Shown: piece after piece, positions 1-9,241 of the stretch
Numbering within the stretch: the first letter of the stretch is position 1
How the letters are laid out: each line of letters starts with the position of its first letter
Origin: Cytophaga sp. FL35
Lineage (GTDB): Bacteria; Bacteroidota; Bacteroidia; Flavobacteriales; Flavobacteriaceae
Direction of reading: 5' to 3'
DNA length: 64,000 nt
NCBI RefSeq assembly: GCF_014349235.1
Contig: NZ_JACSOH010000021.1
Span: forward strand, 1 to 64,000
Position numbers and translations under genes: made by a program
The notes under the pieces: generated by a model
What the model was told of the DNA's origin: nothing
The model's database searches: none
Seen by the model: the letters and a program-made list of their open reading frames with translations, nothing else

Positions 1-3000
1 ATATGTTTGGGTGTCCGTGGCCGTGCCTTGGTTGCCGGCAGTATCGGTGGTCGTTACGCTGCCATCGACGGTCGTATCGCCATCGGCGGCCAGTTCGCTT
101 CCAGGTACGGATATGCTGTAGGCGCCAAGTGCATCAACGGTGCCGGTATAATCGGTGCCGTTCACCGTCAGGGTCACGGTATCGCCCGCATTGAAGTCGC
201 CGCTTACCGTTCCGGTAACGTCTACGTTCCCGCCCGCTTCCGTACCGTTCAATATATTGTCCGCAGTAATGTCGTCTATCTCTAAAATTGGAACGGGCAA
301 AGTTGTTATATGCTGAATGCCCCTAGAAGCTTGAACGGCATCTGTTCCAAAAACATTTGCGACATCTGCAGTAATTGTTGCATTAGCAGGAAGTGCCTGT
401 GCATCTGTAGCTGAAATATCCAAACTCCATGTATTCGAAGTAACCGTAGTGGTATACGTTTGGCCGTTTAAAACAACGGTGACTGTTTGTCCATCTTCCA
501 CATTGGTGGTTGTTCCACTAATGGTTACCGGACTATCATCTTCGGTAGCATTGATAATATCATCAATGGCCACTACATCAATGGCAATCGTTGGGGTAGC
601 TACCACCGTAATAGTTGCTGTAGCGGTTGAAGTATCATTATTAGCATCGGTGATGGTATAATCGAACGTATCCGTTCCCACAAAATCCGTTGCAGGAGTA
701 TATACGATGGTGTCATCGGTAGGGTCCGCTGGCGTTCCGTTGTTATCCACAGCTATTACCCCTCCATTTACAGTAGTTGCGGATGGTAAGGTTAAAGAAC
801 CAGCGTTTGGCCCATCGGCACCAAAATCGTCTACACCGTTTCCATTATCCGCCAAAACATTTAGGTTATTATTGGAGCTATCTTCCGCTACAGTAAAAGA
901 ATCATCCTGTGCAGAAGGTAGGCTATTTGCTCCTACCGAGATGGTGGCAATACCCGTATCACAATTGGTGGGGTTCGCGGTTTCGCATATCTGATAGTTG
1001 ATGGTATATACCCCGGAAGCCGTATTACTTGCGACATCAATGGAACCATTGGAATTTACCGTTAGTGGTCCATCGGTTACAGGTGTTAAGGTAACCTCTG
1101 CCGGGTTGACAAAGACGCCATTAATTTCATCGTTATCCAACACATTTGCCACATTAGTTACGCCCAAAAACCCTTCTACAGCGGATATATTGACATTGTC
1201 ATTTACCGCATCAATATGGTTATTGACGGCCAAAACAGCCTGCGCCTCCATGAGGCATGGATTGTTTGTATGAACCACCAACACTTTATATATATTTCCA
1301 TCCATGGATAGATCCACAGCCGTTAAATTTAAGGTGGAAGAATTCTCACCCACAATATTGGAAAAGCTAGTTCCCCCATCTGAACTTACCTGCCAATGAT
1401 ATGTAAGCCCACCATCAGCGTTGGTATCATAATTTGGAGTGCCTCCCGAATAGGAAGATGCAGCTAGTGCTGAAGCAACTACACTAAAAGTTGCGTCCGA
1501 TCCATTACTCACCTCTTGATTTACCGGTGCCGTATCAATCGATTTTTGTACGGCATTGGTAACCGCTAATGTTGTACCCGTATAAGAAGTGGTAGCTCCT
1601 GTAACTTGACCATTGGCGTCATAACCGGTACCATCTACTTCCCCATCTGAATCCTCGTCTAAATGACCAGCTTCCACAGCATCAAAACAGCCATCGTTGT
1701 CACTATCAATATCCAAGTAATCTGGTGTACCGTCTAAATCAGTGTCAACTGCTACGCAATAACTAAATTCATAAAATTGCATAGTAACATTTCCTGCTCT
1801 TCCATCATTCTTACCTGTAACAATAATAATGGTGTCTACTGCGCCTTTAGAGGACACTGAGATTGAGTTGTTAGGGGCGTTTGCTCCGGCAGAAAGACTT
1901 ACCACAGATTGATTTGAAATCGTAATATCAGCTGGGTTGACGTTAATATTAGAGATTTCTAGTGGTACATTGTTACCATTTAAAGATGCAGAAAAGTCAG
2001 CTCTATCTGCATTATCCAATCCGCCCCATTTAAACTCAGAAATTTGAATAGGCGTATCAAATGTGAAAGTATATACTGCGGCGTCAATATTATTTGCGTC
2101 CTTAGGATAAATATATTGAGGTAAAAAACTGGTGTTAGTAGGTTGTACATTTACGTAATTACCATCAATACCCGCCGTAGGGCCAGCGCTGTTAACTCCG
2201 TTGTTCCAAACAGCGTTATTAAGCAACTCATAAGAAAATGTACCGGTTACCCCGTTATAATTATAGGTGTTGACAACAGATCCATTTGTATTTGCATTAT
2301 CTGAAAAAGTAGTTCCTAAATCTATATATCCAGCTGGGCAATCAAATTCGTTAATATCCAAAATACCATCGTTATCCCCATCCAAATCAACGGAATCCAC
2401 AATCCCATCATCATCAGAATCCATTTGTGTTCCCCTAAGAGTAATAATCAAGTTGGCCGTATCGGAATTTGCTCCGTCCGTCAGCCTGTATTCAAAAGTT
2501 TCAGTCAATGTTTCGCCGACCAAAAGTCCGGAAACATCCGGATTCCCAGTATCCGGGGTATACGTATAACTTCCATCCGCATTTACTACAATGGTTCCGT
2601 AGGTACCGGTATACACGATACCCACGTTGGCCGCATTCGCATCAATCTCAGAAATAACAATATTTGGGTCAACACCTTGCCAATAAATATCGGATATTCC
2701 GGCAATTTGCCCACCTTGATCGGCATCCGTAGCGTTAGGTCCATAATTATAACTTAAAACCAATTGATCAATCGCCTCTTCAAAGAAGACATTGACATTG
2801 CCCGTAGCATCACTGGCAATGGCGTTACCAACACCGTAGTAAGTGCCATTTCCGGCATCAATAACCCCACCTGTGGTTGTTATGTTAAAGGCTGAGGAAA
2901 CCCCACCTAGGGTTCCAGAAATAGTCATTTGATCTTGCCAAGAAGTGGACTGGGCAAAATCTATATCGGCTACCAAAAACCCTAGATTGTAAACCGGTTC

Positions 3001-5172
3001 ATTAAAATCAATAATCAATTGGGTATCGCTAGATGGATTTGAAGCAGCATCAATTGCAAACAAAAGATAGCCTGTATGACCTCCATTGGTTCCCGTTTGA
3101 AATACCGTCTGGTTTTGATCCGGAATTCCAATATTTGATGGATCGGTCGAAGAAAAATTTAAATCAACTCCTGAAATGGTCCTAGTTTGTCCGTTTACCG
3201 GAGCCGAAAGCCCCCCATAAACGCCCCCTGGGGCACTAAATTCATTTTCCCATACTAAAGTAGAAAGGCCCCTATCTACAAAATCGGCGCCATCTACCCC
3301 AATATCCGTTATAATATTTCCTGAAACGGAGGATTCAGTTATAACGTAAATTTCATCGGTATTGTCCAAAGCTACGGGAGCTTCATCCACACCATTGATG
3401 GTAATACTAAGAATTCCATAATCAGTAATATCGTTGGCATCCTTTACCGTATAGGATATGATATCTTGTATACTCTCTCCATTCTTAAGTCCCGTTACAG
3501 CGGAATTCGATTCATCAACATCATAGCTATAGCTTCCATTTGAATTTATGGTAAACGTGCCATAAAGTGTTTTATAGGGAACCCCTACTTGAGGTGCGTA
3601 AACATCTATTTCAGAAACGGAAAGACCTGTTCCTGAATCCGGGGTACCATCCGTTAAAACATTACCAGTTACGGAACCTGTATTATTTGCGGCAATTGAA
3701 TTGGTATCATCAACTGCTACCGGACCATTATTATAAACCCTAATGGTGGTTGTTGCAGAAGCTGTATCGGAATTCGTATCGGTCACCGATAAATTAGCAG
3801 TTCTGACACCATCCGTTGGCGTGTTCGTATTGTTTCTGTAGTATAAACTGTTTAAAAATTCAATGAATACATCGTTAGCAATTGGAGTTCCAGAGAGTTC
3901 CGTGAAGGTAAAAGTGCCAAAATTCTGCACCATTCTGATAATAGTGCCATTTACCGTAAAATCATAGGTGTTTGAGGCCGCCGTAAAAGCAAATTGAACG
4001 GGTCCGTTGGTAACATACAAATATTCGGTGGCATCCACATTTCCACCAAAAGTGAGTGTAGCACTGGTAATGGTATTATCAACCGAAGTTAAGGTAGGGG
4101 ATACGGATATAGCAGCTATATTTCCTGTTGTTGGCCTAAACTGCTGATCATGATCAACACCTGCGGTTATCCCGTTTAAATCTATAACCGGTGAAGCTCC
4201 TCCCGAGGTAGTCCAAGGGGAAAAAGAGGTGACATTATTTACTATTAACGAGTTACTTGCTGCATCGTACAAGGTAGCCCCTTGGTATTGCCATCTATCG
4301 GAATTGGTATCGTACCTGTAGGCCGCTATATTATTTTCCCCATCAACGGGGGCTTCTGCATCGGCATAAGTAAAAGAAAGATTTGCCGATCCAGTTCCGG
4401 ATTTATCAAGTTGCCAAAACCTGTTGACCGTACCAGTAGTTAAATCGTTTCCGTTGGTGTTTACCATACTCGTGGCCGTCTCCGGTACGGTTGGCAAAGG
4501 TAGCATATCTGCACCTACGGGATAGGTAGATACCGTAATGGTGCCCAAATCTCCTGATGATCTTTCTATACCCATAGGAATGACATCACCTGACACAGTA
4601 CCAAAGGGGATGGTGTAAGCACCACCGTCAACAGAGGTTTCCCAAATAACCTTACTTTCGTTTAAAACGTCTTCACTTACGACAAAGCCTCCATTCTCTA
4701 TCAAAGCACCTACAACCGAGTTCGTTATTTGTAGCGTATGGGAATTTAAGTTAAGCTGTGCATTGTCCAAATCCAAAACTCCTAGGTTGGCCCCAGAAAT
4801 ATGTCCACCTACAATGGTATTCACGTCCAAGGTGGCCTGATCTACCTGTAATACCAGATTGTAGAAAAGTGTAGATGTTGTACCACCAATGGTTACAGGA
4901 GCAGTTGAATTTAAAATTACGGTACCTTCAGAATCGGTAGTAAAGATTGGACCAGTGGTATTGTTATTGATCCAATCTCCCCCAACGCTTATTAGGGAAG
5001 AATTCTTTATTTGACCTTCATCGGAAACATTTAAATCTCCTCCTTTTACTCGAATGGATGCTCCATCTACAATTGACACGGAACTGCCAATCAAATTAAG
5101 TCCATCTTGAGCCGAAAGTATAAATAGGTTAAAAAATAGCAGGAAACCAAGGTAATACGCTGTTTTCATCAT
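1..5172 (-). CDS. Giant repeat-rich secreted surface protein/adhesin, N-terminal 1724 residues (3' end outside window)
   Basis: One uninterrupted minus-strand frame runs from ATGATG at 5172/5169 off the left edge, so the C-terminus, where a T9SS sorting or gliding-associated domain would lie, is not visible. Residues 1-22 form a signal peptide ending SAQ. Residues 23-325 are Gly/Asn/Thr-rich and resemble a beta-solenoid. About 330-600 are cadherin/VCBS-like, with a VAVDDT motif near 478. Thrombospondin type-3-like calcium repeats (DSDDDGIVD, DGDNDGILD) lie near 917-945 and again at 1140-1178. An Ig-like unit sits at about 1215-1306 (HWQVSSDGG), further cadherin-like units at about 1317-1524, and bacterial Ig/Bap-type repeats at about 1533-1614 and 1628-1724. 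This build is typical of huge flavobacterial adhesins. Surface adhesion is inferred from it; ligand unknown. The start lies 46 bases behind the upstream gene's stop, so the two are probably co-transcribed. The last ~290 bases are more GC-rich than the rest. Confidence 0.85.
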   Translation of the reverse strand, partial: MMKTAYYLGFLLFFNLFILSAQDGLNLIGSSVSIVDGASIRVKGGDLNVSDEGQIKNSSLISVGGDWINNNTTGPIFTTDSEGTVILNSTAPVTIGGTTSTLFYNLVLQVDQATLDVNTIVGGHISGANLGVLDLDNAQLNLNSHTLQITNSVVGALIENGGFVVSEDVLNESKVIWETSVDGGAYTIPFGTVSGDVIPMGIERSSGDLGTITVSTYPVGADMLPLPTVPETATSMVNTNGNDLTTGTVNRFWQLDKSGTGSANLSFTYADAEAPVDGENNIAAYRYDTNSDRWQYQGATLYDAASNSLIVNNVTSFSPWTTSGGASPVIDLNGITAGVDHDQQFRPTTGNIAAISVSPTLTSVDNTITSATLTFGGNVDATEYLYVTNGPVQFAFTAASNTYDFTVNGTIIRMVQNFGTFTFTELSGTPIANDVFIEFLNSLYYRNNTNTPTDGVRTANLSVTDTNSDTASATTTIRVYNNGPVAVDDTNSIAANNTGSVTGNVLTDGTPDSGTGLSVSEIDVYAPQVGVPYKTLYGTFTINSNGSYSYDVDESNSAVTGLKNGESIQDIISYTVKDANDITDYGILSITINGVDEAPVALDNTDEIYVITESSVSGNIITDIGVDGADFVDRGLSTLVWENEFSAPGGVYGGLSAPVNGQTRTISGVDLNFSSTDPSNIGIPDQNQTVFQTGTNGGHTGYLLFAIDAASNPSSDTQLIIDFNEPVYNLGFLVADIDFAQSTSWQDQMTISGTLGGVSSAFNITTTGGVIDAGNGTYYGVGNAIASDATGNVNVFFEEAIDQLVLSYNYGPNATDADQGGQIAGISDIYWQGVDPNIVISEIDANAANVGIVYTGTYGTIVVNADGSYTYTPDTGNPDVSGLLVGETLTETFEYRLTDGANSDTANLIITLRGTQMDSDDDGIVDSVDLDGDNDGILDINEFDCPAGYIDLGTTFSDNANTNGSVVNTYNYNGVTGTFSYELLNNAVWNNGVNSAGPTAGIDGNYVNVQPTNTSFLPQYIYPKDANNIDAAVYTFTFDTPIQISEFKWGGLDNADRADFSASLNGNNVPLEISNINVNPADITISNQSVVSLSAGANAPNNSISVSSKGAVDTIIIVTGKNDGRAGNVTMQFYEFSYCVAVDTDLDGTPDYLDIDSDNDGCFDAVEAGHLDEDSDGEVDGTGYDANGQVTGATTSYTGTTLAVTNAVQKSIDTAPVNQEVSNGSDATFSVVASALAASSYSGGTPNYDTNADGGLTYHWQVSSDGGTSFSNIVGENSSTLNLTAVDLSMDGNIYKVLVVHTNNPCLMEAQAVLAVNNHIDAVNDNVNISAVEGFLGVTNVANVLDNDEINGVFVNPAEVTLTPVTDGPLTVNSNGSIDVASNTASGVYTINYQICETANPTNCDTGIATISVGANSLPSAQDDSFTVAEDSSNNNLNVLADNGNGVDDFGADGPNAGSLTLPSATTVNGGVIAVDNNGTPADPTDDTIVYTPATDFVGTDTFDYTITDANNDTSTATATITVVATPTIAIDVVAIDDIINATEDDSPVTISGTTTNVEDGQTVTVVLNGQTYTTTVTSNTWSLDISATDAQALPANATITADVANVFGTDAVQASRGIQHITTLPVPILEIDDITADNILNGTEAGGNVDVTGTVSGDFNAGDTVTLTVNGTDYTGTVDALGAYSISVPGSELAADGDTTVDGSVTTTDTAGNQGTATDTQTY

Positions 5173-5218
5173 CTGGGGAGCTACATTATTAAAAAGGATA
5201 AAAGGGAGAAAAGGTTTT

Positions 5219-5938
5219 TTACCTTACCTCCACCTGAACAAGCCCAAGACCTACTTGGGTAACAATCCCTCCGCTGGCCTGACCAACCAATCGAAGCTGA
5301 ACATCATTCTGGGCACCGGCATCTATATCTACCCAAGGAGTAGTTAACAAACCGTTTACGGTAATCGATAGCCCAGGTCCAAAAGTGGCCGAGTTTAATG
5401 GGAGCCAGGTAGACCCATCTGTGGAATATTGAAGGGACAAGGTAAGTCCGGAACCCAAGCCCAAAGTTAAACCGGACACATTGGCAACAACCCTGGCCTG
5501 TCTGGCATTGGTGAGGTCCATTCTAAAGCGATGAACGGATAATCCCAATATTTCCGTAGGATTCAAGAACCCAACATTTAACCAAATCGCGGGCTCCAAT
5601 CCAGATAATACGGCCATGGTATTGGTTGCGGTACGGTTAAATAATTCATAAGCACTACCCTGCACGAACATCATGGTATTTTCTTCATCGGTGTTATAAA
5701 CCAACAACCCGTCTGGAGGGCTACTTAAAGCATTCATTTGAGTAGTGGTCATTCTAGGAATGAGAAGACCACCCGTAGTGGACTCAATATCCAATGCGGC
5801 AGCTGCATTAGGTGTTAAGGTATTAATACCAACAGATTGCGCAGATGCAACTGTAAGTGCCAAGCTGGTCAACATTAGAAAAAGTATGATACCATAAATA
5901 CGCTTGGGTTCTGTGGGGAGCACGAAATTGTTTTTCAT
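5219..5938 (-). CDS. Secreted protein with Bacteroidota surface-protein N-terminal motif
   Basis: A 239-residue protein. The signal peptide has a hydrophobic core at about residues 16-33 and ends ASAQ. It is followed by VGINT and then the pattern LDIESTTGGLLIPRM...PPDGLLVYNTD (about 45-85). This module recurs at the N-termini of many secreted flavobacterial proteins, some described as tail-fibre-like or T9SS cargo. The C-terminal two thirds look like a beta-sandwich and have no catalytic motif I recognise. I chose ATG at 5938; a GTG directly before it (5941) is in frame. It is the first gene of a likely two-gene operon with the giant adhesin, which suggests a companion surface or matrix component. 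Function unknown. Confidence 0.75.
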   Translation of the reverse strand: MKNNFVLPTEPKRIYGIILFLMLTSLALTVASAQSVGINTLTPNAAAALDIESTTGGLLIPRMTTTQMNALSSPPDGLLVYNTDEENTMMFVQGSAYELFNRTATNTMAVLSGLEPAIWLNVGFLNPTEILGLSVHRFRMDLTNARQARVVANVSGLTLGLGSGLTLSLQYSTDGSTWLPLNSATFGPGLSITVNGLLTTPWVDIDAGAQNDVQLRLVGQASGGIVTQVGLGLVQVEVR

Positions 5939-5941
5939 CAC

Positions 5942-6500
5942 TTTTGAATTATTTGTCTTATAATAACGATTAATGCTTTTGTAGGAATAAACAACATTTA
6001 TATAAAGACAAATATATTTTCAGAATCAATCCATGAAAACTAAATGTTGTAATTACTTACATTTTGTAGATGAAACGAAGAAAACGTGTAGTTTATCTAT
6101 TAAATACTATATTAATTGAACCTACACGACTATAAACTATAACGTTTTCGTTCATTTACGTAAGTATTTTCAAGAGTATTCAACGAAGAGGTGGTAATTA
6201 CATAAGTGTAGGAAATAATACAGCCAGTCTAAAATAAAAACAACAGAATATTCTTACAAATTGTAAAAAAGAGACTAGGAAAGACCTCTGACAAGAATGT
6301 AAATTGTAGCATCTAACTAAATTGAAATTTTAACTCCCTTCTCTTTTTAGTTTTGGCCTTCCTAACTTTTGGCAGCATCTTTGATATTAATGGAGTAAAT
6401 TGCAAAAGGTTTCTGTTCTATATGATAACATTTACCCTACCCAAGCGTTTATAAATAGTAGAATAAACAAGATTTTCACCGAATAAATTCAAGATAGGAT
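5942..6500. repeat. AT-rich intergenic region with inverted repeats (main pair 6080-6096 / 6132-6149)
   Basis: No credible gene lies in these 560 bases between divergent genes. The arm at 6080-6096 (GAAAACGTGTAGTTTAT) is the near-perfect inverse of 6132-6149 (ATAAACTATAACGTTTTC), differing at one G/TA position. Nested inside is a second pair, CGTGTAG (6085-6091) and CTACACG (6122-6128). A TTACGTAA palindrome follows at 6156-6163. The two pairings are mutually exclusive, as in a regulatory RNA or a set of operators. The only ORF in this stretch has 21 codons (6070) and is probably spurious. Confidence 0.5.
6009..6016 (-). promoter_or_regulatory. Candidate -7 element (TATATTTG) for the adhesin operon
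   Basis: The minus strand reads TATATTTG, matching the Bacteroidota -7 consensus TAnnTTTG, about 70 bases before the start at 5938. No TTG lies at the usual -33 distance; the nearest is only 10 bases upstream. Support is therefore moderate. Confidence 0.4.
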
Positions 6501-7235
6501 ATGCAGCGAAGGAAATTTATAAAAACAACGGCATTAGGTGGGTTGGCTTTGAGCCATTTACCACTTTTGTCCCACGGTAAAGAATTTGAATTTTCCATTC
6601 TGGAACTCATGGGCAAGACAGATATTAAACTGTACGGTAAGGACATTAACCTAAGGAAAGAAGCCCATGACGCCTTTGTTGAAATGAAAAAGGCAGCATA
6701 TAGCGATGGAATCAATCTTAAAATAGTTTCTAGTTACCGAAGTTTTGAACGCCAAAGAGGTATTTGGGAGCGCAAATACCTTAAGTATACAGATGATAAT
6801 CAAATGAAGCCCATCGAGGCCATTGACAAAATCATTGAGTATTCTACCATACCGGGCACCAGTAGACATCATTGGGGAACAGATATTGATATTATCGATG
6901 GATATCAAAAAGTAAATGGGGATGTTCTGGATCCCGATAAATTTAATGAAGGACAGCCATTTAACAATTTAAAAAAATGGATGGATGAAAATGCCAACAA
7001 ATATCATTTTTATCTTGTATACACTGATACTCCCGGAAGAAGAGGTTTTAAATATGAGCCTTGGCATTTTAGCTATGCCCCTATTTCCAAACCTATGCTC
7101 AAAGAATTTAGGAGCAAGAATATAATGCAGTTGCTGTCCAAAGAAGATTTTTATGGTAGTGAACATTTTACTGAAGGCTTCCTTACCAATTACATAGAGG
7201 ATAATATCTTGGATATCAACACAGAACTTTTATAA
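6501..7235 (+). CDS. M15-family D-alanyl-D-alanine carboxypeptidase (VanY-like)
   Basis: A 244-residue zinc peptidase that would trim D-Ala from peptidoglycan stem peptides in the periplasm. The N-terminus QRRKFIKTT followed by a hydrophobic stretch (residues 11-24) resembles a Tat-type signal, although only a near-twin-arginine motif is present. Family motifs are intact: SSYRS (77-81), SRHHWGTDID (121-130), which supplies the zinc ligands His123 and Asp130, and EPWHF (186-190), with catalytic Glu186 and ligand His189. It stands alone after a long intergenic region. The M48 protease gene follows after 38 bases in the same direction. Confidence 0.88.
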   Translation: MQRRKFIKTTALGGLALSHLPLLSHGKEFEFSILELMGKTDIKLYGKDINLRKEAHDAFVEMKKAAYSDGINLKIVSSYRSFERQRGIWERKYLKYTDDNQMKPIEAIDKIIEYSTIPGTSRHHWGTDIDIIDGYQKVNGDVLDPDKFNEGQPFNNLKKWMDENANKYHFYLVYTDTPGRRGFKYEPWHFSYAPISKPMLKEFRSKNIMQLLSKEDFYGSEHFTEGFLTNYIEDNILDINTELL

Positions 7236-7273
7236 GTCTTTTGTACCTTGTCTTGCAATAGATCGTAACAACA

Positions 7274-8038
7274 ATGAGAAGAGGTAGTTGGAAAATACGC
7301 ATATTTATTGGGTTGGCCATTGTTGCCTTTGCTTTTATAAAGCGGTGCAACAGCAAGGAGGAAAATCCCTATACTGGTAGAATACAGACCATTAATATGT
7401 CTTCTGATCAAGAAATTGCCATTGGTCTCCAAAGTGCCCCTCAAATAGCCCAGCAATACGGCGGACTGTATCCAGATAAGCAAATGCAAGCGTATGTTGA
7501 CAAAATAGGCAACCGACTTGTTAAAAATAGTATCGCCAGCGAAACGCCCTACCAGTATGACTTTCACCTTTTGGCAGATGACCAGACAATCAATGCTTTT
7601 GCCTTACCTGGTGGACCAATTTTTATTACCTACGCTCTTTATAAACAATTGAACGAAGCGCAGCTGGCAGGAGTTCTAGGTCATGAAATAGGGCACGTTA
7701 TTGGACGGCATTCTGCAGAGCGAATTGCAGAAGGTGAATTTTGGCAAACCGTATCCACAGGAGCTTCCGTAGGTGGGGATTTAGGCGACTTGGTGGGAGG
7801 AATTGGCCAGAACACCCTTTTGAGTAACGGCAGGGATGATGAGTTGGAAAGTGATGATCTAGGGGTTCTCTTTATGATGCAATCTGGATATGAACCCGAA
7901 GAAATGATCACGGTCATGAAAATTTTAAAGGAGGCAGCGGGCCCCAATCGTGTTCCGGAATTTCAGAGCACTCATCCCGATCCCGAAAATAGAATTGAAA
8001 AAATAAGGGAATCCATTCAAAAGTATAGAAACCAATAA
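7274..8038 (+). CDS. M48-family zinc metalloprotease
   Basis: A 254-residue protein with an N-terminal hydrophobic segment (residues 10-22) just before a Cys (KRCNSKEE). It is therefore membrane-anchored or possibly a lipoprotein, although the lipobox is poor. The catalytic motif HEIGHVIGRH is at 137-146, and the downstream helix ELESDDLG (190-197) supplies the third zinc ligand (Glu). The C-terminal STHPDPENRIEKI is the usual end of the M48C/BepA-like group, which degrades or matures outer-membrane proteins. A periplasmic quality-control role is inferred from the family. Confidence 0.87.
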   Translation: MRRGSWKIRIFIGLAIVAFAFIKRCNSKEENPYTGRIQTINMSSDQEIAIGLQSAPQIAQQYGGLYPDKQMQAYVDKIGNRLVKNSIASETPYQYDFHLLADDQTINAFALPGGPIFITYALYKQLNEAQLAGVLGHEIGHVIGRHSAERIAEGEFWQTVSTGASVGGDLGDLVGGIGQNTLLSNGRDDELESDDLGVLFMMQSGYEPEEMITVMKILKEAAGPNRVPEFQSTHPDPENRIEKIRESIQKYRNQ

Positions 8039-8289
8039 ATTTCGCAATTGCACTTCGTATCTCATTTACATTGTAAAATTCTTCCTTCAAAGGCTGTATT
8101 CTAGTATAATTTTCCTTTGAAATACTGTTAATTTCGATGAACCGCTTCTTCACCCCCTACAGTGCCTTTTCTAATTACCTATCTTTACCATTCCCAAATT
8201 TGCTTAAATAAGCTACCTTTTATTTAACCCCTTATAGCTCTGATTTGCTAATTAACCGGCTTGAGAACCCGGAATGAAAATGAAACTAT

Positions 8290-8457
8290 ATGGGAACAAT
8301 TACACATTTTAAAAATCTTTATGTTGAGGCATTTGATAATTGCAAACCGGAAATTTTAGTAGTGCTTTTAAAGGCCTATTCCGTTTTTAGTGCAATTATG
8401 ATTTTAATGGCAGTATATGCCTTCATGGACCGAGCCATAAACGGATTTGAGTTTTAA
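8290..8457 (+). CDS. Small single-pass membrane protein (55 aa)
   Basis: ATG at 8290 to TAA at 8455-8457 encodes a 55-residue protein: an amphipathic N-terminus (FKNLYVEAFDN), one hydrophobic segment at about 33-46 (FSAIMILMAVYAFM), and a short tail ending GFEF. Small proteins with this layout (xxLYxEAFxN followed by a membrane helix and YAFxxR) are common in Flavobacteriaceae and, as I recall, are grouped under a DUF (possibly DUF6747). Function is unknown. A strong hairpin terminator follows 53 bases later, which supports a real transcript. A near-consensus -7 (TATCTTTA) lies about 110 bases upstream. Confidence 0.65.
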   Translation: MGTITHFKNLYVEAFDNCKPEILVVLLKAYSVFSAIMILMAVYAFMDRAINGFEF

Positions 8458-8509
8458 GACAGTCTTACTGTCGCTCTTTTATGTAGACACACTATTTTTT
8501 GAAAATGAA

Positions 8510-8537
8510 AAAACCCGGACCATTTGGTCCGGGTTTT
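8510..8537. terminator. Bidirectional hairpin terminator
   Basis: Perfect 12-bp stem AAAACCCGGACC / GGTCCGGGTTTT with a 4-base loop. T-runs lie on both sides, so it can end the small plus-strand gene and the convergent ankyrin gene. Confidence 0.9.
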
Positions 8538-8557
8538 GTTTTTATTGGAGTTAACTA

Positions 8558-8950
8558 TTAGCTACCCAAAGCTGTTTCAAGTACCTGTAAAGCTTCCGTA
8601 GCATTTGAAAGTTCTGCATACTTCATAACGGAATATCCCTTGTCACTCTTAATTTTTAAGTTGGCCCCGTTATCGATCAACAACTGTAAGATTTCGGCTT
8701 TGTTATACCTCGCGGCATAAATGGCCGGGGTCATTCCTAGGGATTTTTGGTTGATATCCTCACCCAAATCAATAAGCTTCTTCACGGTATCTATATCCCC
8801 CTGCATAATAGCTTTGCAGAAAGAGCTTACCTCTAAATTTTTAATATTTTCAATTACAACACCTTCATTTGCTTTGTCAATTGCGTTGGCCTCAAGACCT
8901 GTAGAAAATGCTAGACAAACTAGTGCGGCGGAAAGAATCGTTTTTTTCAT
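8558..8950 (-). CDS. Secreted ankyrin-repeat protein
   Basis: 130 residues from ATG at 8950. I prefer this start over upstream in-frame codons because it gives a clean signal peptide, MKKTILSAALVCLAFSTG...ANA. The body carries about two to three ankyrin repeats: DIDTVKKLIDLGEDINQ, TPAIYAARYNKAEILQLLIDNGAN, and a partial third. Ankyrin units bind proteins; a periplasmic or extracellular partner is expected but not identified. Monocistronic, closed by the hairpin at 8510-8537. Confidence 0.8.
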   Translation of the reverse strand: MKKTILSAALVCLAFSTGLEANAIDKANEGVVIENIKNLEVSSFCKAIMQGDIDTVKKLIDLGEDINQKSLGMTPAIYAARYNKAEILQLLIDNGANLKIKSDKGYSVMKYAELSNATEALQVLETALGS

Positions 8951-9186
8951 GATGATTGATTTTTGATTGATGAATGAATATTTTGATTGTATTATTATAG
9001 ACGACCCTTTTTGCATATTGTTTCAACTTTATCCAGAAAAATTTAATTTTTAACAAAACCTCACTTTTCATTAACTTCAATTTAAGAAACACCTTTTATA
9101 GAAAAGTATTATCCAAGGTTCAAGGTTGACTCATTTTAAGTGTACTTAAGAATAGGTAATTCCCCTTCAAAAAACAGCTAATATAA

Positions 9187-9217
9187 TTGCCTAATGCCCC
9201 ATTTCACAGTACATTTG
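9187..9217 (+). promoter_or_regulatory. Promoter of gpmI (TTG-N20-TACATTTG)
   Basis: TTG at 9187-9189 and TACATTTG at 9210-9217 are separated by 20 bases, a full match to the Bacteroidota housekeeping promoter. The ATG follows 24 bases after the -7 element. Confidence 0.75.
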
Positions 9218-9241
9218 AAACTCAGTAAAAGTCAATAAAGA

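Noticed and set aside
3-2757. Several plus-strand ORFs of 60-110 codons at the left end
   Set aside because: They lie opposite the continuous 1724-codon minus-strand frame, which has a signal peptide and recognisable domains; the plus-strand peptides have no such features.
6070-6135. 21-codon ORF inside the inverted-repeat region
   Set aside because: Very short, spans the repeat arms, and its content follows from the repeat sequence.
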